From Thelonectria olida (lineage: Eukaryota > Ascomycota > Sordariomycetes > Hypocreales > Nectriaceae), in contig JAGPYM010000001.1 of assembly GCA_020736575.1 (NCBI GenBank), forward strand, positions 1,674,001 through 1,738,000: DNA of 64,000 nt, written 5' to 3'. A program made the position numbers and the translations under genes. Below, one piece after another: positions 56,368 to 64,000 of this stretch (the first letter of the stretch is position 1; every line of letters begins with the position of its first letter). Under the pieces are notes generated by a model. That model searched no databases and had not been told where the DNA came from. It worked only from the letters and a program-made list of their open reading frames with translations.

Positions 56368-58582
56368 TCACAAGGCTCCAGAGTTGCTGCGAGCAACTGG
56401 ATCAGGTGCTTGAATCCCCGAGGAGAACCCCAGCACATCCTTCAGTTCCATCTTCACCTTGTCGTTTTCGTAACCAGCATCGCTGCTGTGGTTGTCGTCG
56501 TGGTCCGGAATATCGAGTTGATACAACGGTTCCAAGGTTGCGTCCCGCTGCAGAAGAATCCATCTCTTGATCCACCAGGGCAACGCCTTGGTGACCTGAT
56601 ACTTCACGAATACACGTGTCGGCACGGCAAAAATGTAATCCAACTCCTCCAAGGTGCGCTGCTTCGTCTCGGGTAGGAATAAGAAGATCAAAATCAACCC
56701 CACAACATTGAAACCTGAATAGAGTATGAACGATCCCAACACTCCTAACCTGGCTAACATGAGTGGGAACGTGATTGAAAGCACAGCGGCCCAAAACAGG
56801 CACGTTGCCACTGCCCAAGCCATGCCAACTTCACGATGAGACAGCGGAAAGATTTCTGCCGAATAAGTAAACGGAACAGGGCCCTCGCCAGGGGAGTAGA
56901 AAGCAGCGAACAAGTAGACGAACATGGCCACCAGGCCCAAGTGCACGCCTCCTGTACCGGGGATAAGAGTACAGAGGCCAGCAGCCAGCAGGGTCCACGC
57001 CATCTGAGGGAAAGTAAAGAGGAGTAGGGATCGCCGGCCGAATGTGTCAATTGTCCAGATGGCAGGCCATGCAAAGACAAAGTTGACCAGACCAAAGCCA
57101 AGGGAAGCCAGCAGGGCCTGGTGAGAATCGGCACCGGCATCAACGAACACGGTGGTAGAATAGAAGGCAATAATATTGATGCCACACATCTGCTGGGCTA
57201 TCATAACCACAAACGATGCAAGGGTGGCACGCCGAACCCGAGGAATTGTAAATAGCTCGAGAAAGCGGCTGAGATAGCTTCCTTTACCGAAAAACTCGAC
57301 AAACTCATATTCGAGTTCGAGTTGAGCATGAATGTAGTAGAGATCGCGGCCGGCCTGGACAGGATGGTTACGCAAACGAAGCAAGGACTTCATCGCATCA
57401 AGATAGCGGTTCTTCTTCATATACCAACGAGGCGATTCGGGGCAGAAGTATATGAGAATGACCAGAGGCACAGCTGGGATAAATGCTGATCCAAGCTGCA
57501 GTCGCCAAGCCTCGTGCCCAATCTTCGTCACGGCCACATTTGCGACGGTTCCGAGAAAAATACCAAACGCTGTCCACATTTGCCAGCTCATGACAAGAGC
57601 GCCTCGAATGGGAGCTGGAGAGTTTTCAGCGGCGAAAATCGGGACTATGGCCAAATAAAGTCAGTACATATTCCTGCGGTTGCTGGTACGGGATTAGACC
57701 ACCCACCAGTTGATGCCTTTGTGCCCATCCCAACACCGAGCAGTAACCGACACAATAGGAGTTCTACCCAAGAGTTGCAGAAGGCACTCCCGATAACAGG
57801 CCACAGACAAAAGTTTGCGGCGAAGAAGATGGTACCACGGCGGCCAAATCTTTGGTTAAGCGGGTCAGATAGCCAGCAACCGAAAAAGGCAGTGCCAATA
57901 TAAGGTGCGGCGTTCACAAGGCCAACGAGAAGCTTGTCGTGGATACTTTCGCTGTCGATGCCATATGCATGGGGGAAGTCGAGGTTGGCGCCATTTGACC
58001 CTGTTTGGTCCCATCCTTGCACAGCAGCACCGATAGAACATGTAGCTATAGTCAAGTAGAGGACCGTGGGGACTCGCCACTTGTGAAGGACCTCGCCTCG
58101 AAGCGCTTCGATCTCTTCCTCGTCAAGAGCTTCCGGGCCGGTTATGTCTTCATAGCCAGTGGGATCTTGAGCGATTAAAGCACCCTTCCTAATAAAGGAG
58201 CGAAACTCATCAAGACCCTTTTGTCGACAGAAGTCGTCAACCTGTGACATGAGTCTCCCACGGGGGATACCCAATAGAGGGTTCTTGATTCTTTATTATA
58301 TTAGTTTGGTCGTGTATAAGTGGCGTGGAGACGAAGAGGGATTGGATGGGAGCAGCCAGACAAGACTTACCTTGCCTCGACGTTGGCATTGAGGTTGACA
58401 TAGGCGTCTGACGGACGGCGGGCATGTTCAACGGGGTAACTGTACGGATAGTTCGAGGCCCTGCGAGGAGAAAGACAGTTAGTTGGATGACGAGATGATA
58501 TAACAACATTTGACAAGGCTGTGCAGTAAAGACCAACGTACAACTCGACCTCGTCGTCTCCCTGAGGTGAATGGGGAGACAT
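56368..58582 (-). CDS. MFS sugar transporter family protein
   Basis: Exons 58582-58542, 58460-58371, 58290-57707 and 57644-56368 give 663 residues. A long hydrophilic N-terminus (about 125 residues) with [22 protein letters not shown] precedes twelve membrane segments. Family marks: [13 protein letters not shown] after helix 1, the FGRRG loop, [39 protein letters not shown] at the end of helix 6, [13 protein letters not shown] in helix 7, and [12 protein letters not shown] after helix 12. These place it in the sugar/inositol porter group, which moves hexoses or polyols with protons through the plasma membrane. The CGIN and PESPRW motifs are intact, so it should be active; the true substrate is unknown. 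The third exon needs the AAAG acceptor rather than the nearer CAAG to keep frame. [10 protein letters not shown] acidic N-terminal tip is encoded by a 41-nt first exon. Confidence 0.9.
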
Positions 58583-61500
58583 GATGATGGTGGCGATTGG
58601 CGCTCGGAGGAGTGAAAAGCCGAGCAGGCCTGATGAAGAAAAGGGCGATGGCCCGAGGGTGCCGTTGGAGGAGGCCCAGAGAAGACAGTGGTTATCGCAC
58701 AATCCCTGATATAATTTTATGATTGTTTGTTCCAATGAATATCAACATCCACTGCCTGAGCGGCAGTTGAGCCGATGGCGGGTCGGTGTCGTGTGTTTTG
58801 TCCGACGTCTGGGTGTGGGGAATTAAAGAGTGGGAGATGGGGATGGAAGGCGGAAGCGGGTGCGACAGGCGCAAACCTGCCATGCGCGCCTCACTAGACA
58901 AGTAAAGAGTCCGAATTGCTGAGTATGATGAGATACACCCGATACAGGCTGTCAATTATCGCTTCAGGCCTTCCGTCGTCGTGTAATGGCAAAAAAGGGT
59001 TCAGTCGCAAATCGTGGGTGGTTAAGAATCGAGGTGGAAGTGGACGTTGCAGTCGCAGTTGAAGATGGAGTCTCGAGGCTGGCGGCGGGGACAGGCGCTA
59101 GAGCCATCTAGCAGCGCTACGCTAAGAAAGCGTGGAACCATGGAAAATCCGGGCGGGCAGGATGGGATTGCGAGGTATTTGCACTGACGGATAACTGGAG
59201 GGTGGACGGTTTGAACAAGATGGGGAGGAGCGGGGAGGGCTGTGACTAAGTACCTAGGTACGAAACAGAAACGCCAACAAGACCCAGCAGCAGAAGAAGA
59301 GGGTTGAAGAAAATAGTACTTCGTCTCTCCCTAACTGCCCACGGGGAAGAGGAATCTGACTCTTTCCTCTATTGCTTTGACTGTAAGTGCAGGTGGGCTG
59401 CAGACAAAGATGCAGGAGAGCCGGACATAAAAAAAAATTGGAAAGAGCAAACACTCCGTAATAATTGTCCCATGCACGCCATGTACATGTGCTACCCCAG
59501 CTTACCCAAGACTCTTCCCTCCTCCTCCCCATGGGATCCTCGTCAACATGCCCCCTTCTCTCCACAATCCGACCCATTCCCTTGCCTATTGGGCCTCTCG
59601 ACGAGAACGGGACGGAATCTGAGGGACCACTTTGAACGACAAGGAGGAGTCGATGACCATCCCAACCTGTCAAGTTCGTGAAGGGGCCCAAGGGGGAGAT
59701 GCCGCCCTCCAGGCTGTGATCAGACCTACGACTACGGAGGATATTCAAGAACCTGGGTCAGAAGAGAGACATTGGTTGCATTCCTGTGTCCCGTCCCGAC
59801 GGATGGATCGAAACATGGCACCCTTCCTCCGCGTCCAGGATCGACGGATCCCCATTCAAAATGGGGCCATGTCTCCCCGCTCAAACATCCAAAACCCTTC
59901 AATCGACCATCGAATGCTGTAAAGCGCCTATTGTCTATCGTCTTGTCTCTTATCTGTTGTCTCTGACTTTATTCACAGCCCCCGCACCTGAAACAAGTCT
60001 TTCACGATTTCAACTCGCTTACCAGGAGCAACGCCTCCATTACTCGAGAGGAAGAACCGTCTTTCCCACTAGCCTAAGTACCAGAAGAGGCTGTGGAGGG
60101 AATACACAATGGCATAATAAGTGCCATCACACGCGATGGGTTTTTGCTACCGTGAATTGTCGAGACGCCACAAAAGCCTCGATCGTTGTGCTTAAGTTTA
60201 AGGCAATTAACATTCGTGCTGAGCATCTGGTCAAACGCCGACAGCCAAGTCTCACCTGGGCCAATCGAGCTGCCAGGCCACCCCTCTCTGAAAGGAGTCC
60301 CGGTGGATGAATGCCCCTCCTCTTGTTCCCCGACGCCACCGATGTGCTCATGAAGCCTTATGAGACGCAGTCCAGTTGTGCTCGTTGATAGGGTTGCAGC
60401 GAGGAGGTCAGAGCACAAGTGTGCTATCACCTTGCCTTTGGTAGGATGGCGAGACATATCCTCAGAGTCAAGGCTCGTCGCGAAGAGACGTTGCTACTTG
60501 AACAGGGAGGGCGCACAACGGCCTAATGTCCAAGCGGCGACAAAATTAAGCGTGATGGTCAAATGCTCAGGAAACCGCCTGCCGAGTCACGCGAGCCTCC
60601 GAGGCTTCCATGTCTTCCCTTACGCAGTAATTCTGAAGTCGGGGAGCCGGGGTGGCCTGCAGTTCTGCTTTGATTTTGGTAACAAAAAATCAGGCAATTG
60701 CACCAAGTTCCACACCACCAACCACACTCACGATGAGAGTGATGAATGCAGGTTGGTGGGGGGCATGTCTCACAGAAGGGCGTCTCTCAATTTCCAGAAG
60801 GCGACCGTCGTCTTTCTGTGGTCGGAGTTGATCTGCATTGCCTCGCCACTGATCCCACCAACACCCACACCAACAATCCTTTGGCTCCTTCTTCTCCCCT
60901 TTGTCGCCAGCAGCAATCCTGGACGTCATAAGATCACCCGAAATGCAGCAGTCGCTTCAAATATGCAGGGCCGCCGTCAGGATCAGGAAAGCCGTGTACG
61001 TGCCGTGCCGGAGGAAGGATGAGACATCGAGCAAGGGAGTTGCGGCAGAACTGAACTCGTCTCCTCGGCAGGCATGCATGCATGCAATGTCAACTCTCAT
61101 CGTGACCCGTGTCAGCCCTCGTCATATCGGTACTTTTTCAGATGTCGGTCAACCTGTGTGGTGCACGGCAGGCAACACATACTACATGCACACTGCACAT
61201 CAGGTCAGTTTCCAAAGGTAGTCTTGGCCTTGAGCTCGGTGAGGCTTGTTGGTGAGACTTGGGTGTGATGTTTGCAGCAATGGGCCAAGTCCAAGTCTCC
61301 AAATCAATTGACTCAAGGGAAACAGCTCAAGTCGGTTAACAAGCCAAGCTGTCTGGTTTGTTTTCGCTAATTCATGAAGCTTGCACCGAGCAATAGGCAA
61401 CAGAATTCTTCCTTCGTTGACTGGACGCCTCGTTCTCCACAACCGCCCGACGATGCACAAACAGAGAGGATACTTCCCCAGATTGCCCTCACAACTTCTC

Positions 61501-62469
61501 CAGACCTTTAGACGTTCCCCGCAACCCAATCGCCCGACGACAGGATGAATTTCCCTTATCCCGGGGTCTCCGGTAAGACATCCGAACGGCCGGAGATAGG
61601 TGCAGGTCTTGGCCCTCGATGCTTCTCAAAGATTTCGTGTGCTAATGCCGGGCGGAGCCAGCCCAGCCTCGTGTATTATTGCTGCACAAACTGCCTGTGT
61701 ATCATCATTTGCAGTTAGTTACTTGACGGTCTCTGTTCGATCTCATAATGGCATTCGGCTATTTCTTGGGCTTGCTCGGCCTGTCAGTCGCCTTGCATTG
61801 TTGACCGGGACCTTCGGAGTAAGTTCCCTGGAGACTTTGGTGTCGTACAGTAATCGAGCAAACCGCAAGGGGTCCAGTCGTCCAATTCCACCATAACTCT
61901 GTAGTTATGGCAAGATGCGCTTGCACCTCAAGGCTTGACCACCTCTCGGAGTCGCCGTGAGAACTAACCCAAACGTAATCACTCGCCAGACCGGACCCTG
62001 GCCGCTGGCGTGGATGTCAGATCTCGGCGTCTGAAGAGTCACTTGTCCTTAGGAAACCTAAGTCGTTCTTCCCTTTCATGGACCTATTCTGGAATGCATT
62101 CGAACTTGGGTGTTAGACTGGACTTACATACTTGATTGAATATCTCGTCGAATTCTGATGCCTGGTCTAGTCTCGTGCTGAGATCCGCTAACACGCCATG
62201 GGCTTACGCCGTATCATAGGCTGCATAATGAATTCGCCCAGTATTGGACACCACCGAAATACAACCCCACACGCTCGGGTCATGGTATGAGTGGCGAGAT
62301 ATTTGCTCGTCAAATCTTGCTGTTTCGTATTGATATCTATAAATGATATCCCATCTTACCTGCGATGGGGAAGGGCTGATAGACGCAACATGGTATACTT
62401 CCAACATGTCGAAACAACGCTCGTAATCCATTCGAAAACACACAACCAAAAATTCAATCGCTATTGGTA
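58583..62469. other. 3.9 kb interval upstream of the sugar MFS gene
   Basis: Holds the promoter of the MFS gene and the 3' flank of the ABP2-like gene. It has a 12-bp palindrome GTACCTAGGTAC at 59250-59261. Open frames (for example 59786-60310, 60360-61022) overlap in several frames and are not recognisable. No gene or tRNA is supported. Confidence 0.55.
59250..59261. repeat. 12-bp palindrome GTACCTAGGTAC
   Basis: One copy of a dispersed palindrome; the related TAGGTACCTA occurs at 23659-23668 and 48246-48255. Confidence 0.6.
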
Positions 62470-64000
62470 TCATTCCTTGGACAACGTCCCTCTGAGAGAT
62501 TTCATCACCTGATTTTGCAGGTCCAGTAATTCCCGGTCCTTCTTTTGTACATTGTCGAGCAGATGACGATACTTCGCCTGCCACTCACCAGCCGATAACT
62601 TGTTTTGCCCGTTGTCGACCGTCTCTGGCCCGTTTTCGCCATTCGCCTGGGAAGCATCCCAGAACATGGCTAACGGGACTTGTGCCTCCGTAGTGTACAG
62701 GCTTCGGAGGCTGCCAAACCCGTATTCCCAGTCGCATCGATACAAGGTCGTCTTTGCGTCAGTACGTATGCGTGCAATGCGCGTCTTGGATGTTCGGAGC
62801 GAGGCTCCACCCGAGAGAGTAGCCAGGTTGATGAGAAAGGCTTGCTGGGATGCAGCCGTCTTATACATGTTTTCAATGGTGGTATTCACAAGTGCCGATG
62901 CCTCCTCCACTGATGGCGAGTTGGCAGGTTTCCCGTTTTCATCTCGCCAGTCAGCCTCGAGGGTCGCTTGAGTTAGCTGTCCCACGACATCATCGATATT
63001 TGTTCGATCTTCGGCCCTTTCGAAATGGAACCTAGGAATTTCCTTTGACTGAGCTTGTGTGTGTGGTTTTCCAGGTACCCCGGCCTGTCTTGACGCTTCA
63101 AAGAAGTTCACACCACCATTGGTTTGGCCTGATATTGATGGTGCCCTAGTGGGCTCAGCGCTTGCGTTACCATTGACCAGCACAACGGGTGGTGGAGGGG
63201 TTGCCAGTCTAACACTCCCTGTAGGCCGTTCTGGGACTTGCAGAGATATACTCGGCCGGGGCGGTCGTGATCCTTCCTGCGGTGTCGATTGCGGCTGTGA
63301 ATTCGAAGATGACGCCGGACTTGGAATCCGCTGGTGGACTGGGGTGGCCGGCTTCGACTTGGAGGGCGTTGGGAGCACCGGAGTGCTTGCTTCACCAGGG
63401 CCAACGATTGGCGTGTTCAAAGGAAACGGTGGGAATGAGGTGTCTATGGGAGTTCGGTTGATTGGAGGACGACCTCTCATCTTGGCTCCACCATCAGAAG
63501 CACCCGGCCGCCATGCCGAGGACACATTCTTGGGGCCTCGTCTCTGAGAAGACATGCGCGGCTTTCCAGGGACGATGGCAGAACGTGGTTCAAGAGCGTC
63601 ATCCCAGAATGAACCCCTACAGGTCGGCGTGATGGCAGATTGAGGCCACCGAGTGAGAGGCATCTGCTGGACGGCATCACTGGGAGTCCACGGTGCAGCG
63701 GCTGCGTCTGTCGGCACTTGGAGTCCAGATGAACTTCGTGTAGGGCCTTCGATGGCAGATGAAGGTGACAAATGGGTGCGCTGAGCGGGAGAGCCGTTTA
63801 CTTCTTCATCTGTTGGGCGCTTCCGGCCTCGCTTGGGGCGAATATGTGGCAGAAGAGCCCTCAAGGCCATATCATCTTCGACAGCAATCCCGTCACGGAT
63901 AGGTTGAGCGACGGGGTTGGGATCTGTCGGGATATTGGTCCAATAGTCATTGGGAATGCCCATGAGATACTCGAAAAAGGCTTTGACATGCATGGAGTTC
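62470..64000 (-). CDS. ARS-binding protein 2 (Abp2)-like DNA-binding protein, C-terminal part
   Basis: An uninterrupted frame enters from the right edge and ends with a TGA at 62472-62470; about 509 residues are visible and the 5' end lies outside, since the frame stays open to the edge upstream of Met 63993. YLMGIPNDYWTNIPTDPNPVA and ALRALLPHIRPKRGRKRP, as I recall them, are the hallmark of the fungal Abp2 family, whose fission-yeast member binds ARS DNA. The RPKRGRKRP stretch looks AT-hook-like. A disordered Ser/Pro region with GPP, TPT and PPPP runs follows, then a folded C-terminal part with SVEEASALVNTTIENMYKTA, and a coiled-coil tail. A role in replication or transcription control is inferred from the family name only. 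Confidence 0.7.
   Translation of the reverse strand, partial: NSMHVKAFFEYLMGIPNDYWTNIPTDPNPVAQPIRDGIAVEDDMALRALLPHIRPKRGRKRPTDEEVNGSPAQRTHLSPSSAIEGPTRSSSGLQVPTDAAAAPWTPSDAVQQMPLTRWPQSAITPTCRGSFWDDALEPRSAIVPGKPRMSSQRRGPKNVSSAWRPGASDGGAKMRGRPPINRTPIDTSFPPFPLNTPIVGPGEASTPVLPTPSKSKPATPVHQRIPSPASSSNSQPQSTPQEGSRPPRPSISLQVPERPTGSVRLATPPPPVVLVNGNASAEPTRAPSISGQTNGGVNFFEASRQAGVPGKPHTQAQSKEIPRFHFERAEDRTNIDDVVGQLTQATLEADWRDENGKPANSPSVEEASALVNTTIENMYKTAASQQAFLINLATLSGGASLRTSKTRIARIRTDAKTTLYRCDWEYGFGSLRSLYTTEAQVPLAMFWDASQANGENGPETVDNGQNKLSAGEWQAKYRHLLDNVQKKDRELLDLQNQVMKSLRGTLSKE

Overview
The window is nuclear DNA from a filamentous ascomycete. The genes are fungal in type, with short GT-AG introns (mostly 45-100 nt, CTRAC-like branch sites), wide gene-poor gaps and families typical of Pezizomycotina: a 2EXR protein, a FacC/YAT2-type carnitine acetyltransferase, a Mid2-like wall protein, DHA-type MFS permeases and an EF-hand MscS channel. 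Protein style and gene structure suggest Sordariomycetes, probably Hypocreales. That placement is inference; no rRNA or barcode is present.

Layout: a 5' portion of a probable Pumilio-family gene leaves the left edge (minus strand). After a 6 kb gene-free gap come the RNA polymerase III second subunit (RPC2, plus) and, convergent to it, the Rad51 paralogue RAD57. A 3.7 kb gap precedes a secreted/single-pass Mid2-like wall protein, then a cytosolic-type carnitine acetyltransferase (minus), another 4 kb gap, a 14-helix MFS drug-type permease and a 2EXR protein (both plus). HSP70 of the SSA class follows.

From 34.9 to 52.3 kb the window is compact: EMI1-like twin-CX9C protein and YME2 (divergent, both mitochondrial), CENP-C/Mif2 and RNase H2 subunit A (divergent), SEY1 (convergent with RNase H2A), a dienelactone-hydrolase-family protein (divergent from SEY1) and an MscS-type channel. 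The right end has a sugar-transporter-family MFS gene and the 3' part of an ARS-binding-protein-2-like gene running off the edge, separated by 4 kb gaps.

I found 17 protein genes and reconstructed splice sites by hand for every multi-exon gene; all joins keep frame and restore recognisable family motifs across the junction. I found no transposons, rRNA, CRISPR arrays, biosynthetic cluster or convincing tRNA. Most content is housekeeping (transcription, recombination, kinetochore, ER fusion, mitochondrial nucleoid, chaperone). I did not find a clearly new system. The more interesting signals are tiny exons, an intron-retention switch that would release a soluble ectodomain, an upstream ORF overlapping the YME2 start, a cluster of CATTCGA heptamers before the MFS gene, and a palindrome dispersed in non-coding DNA.
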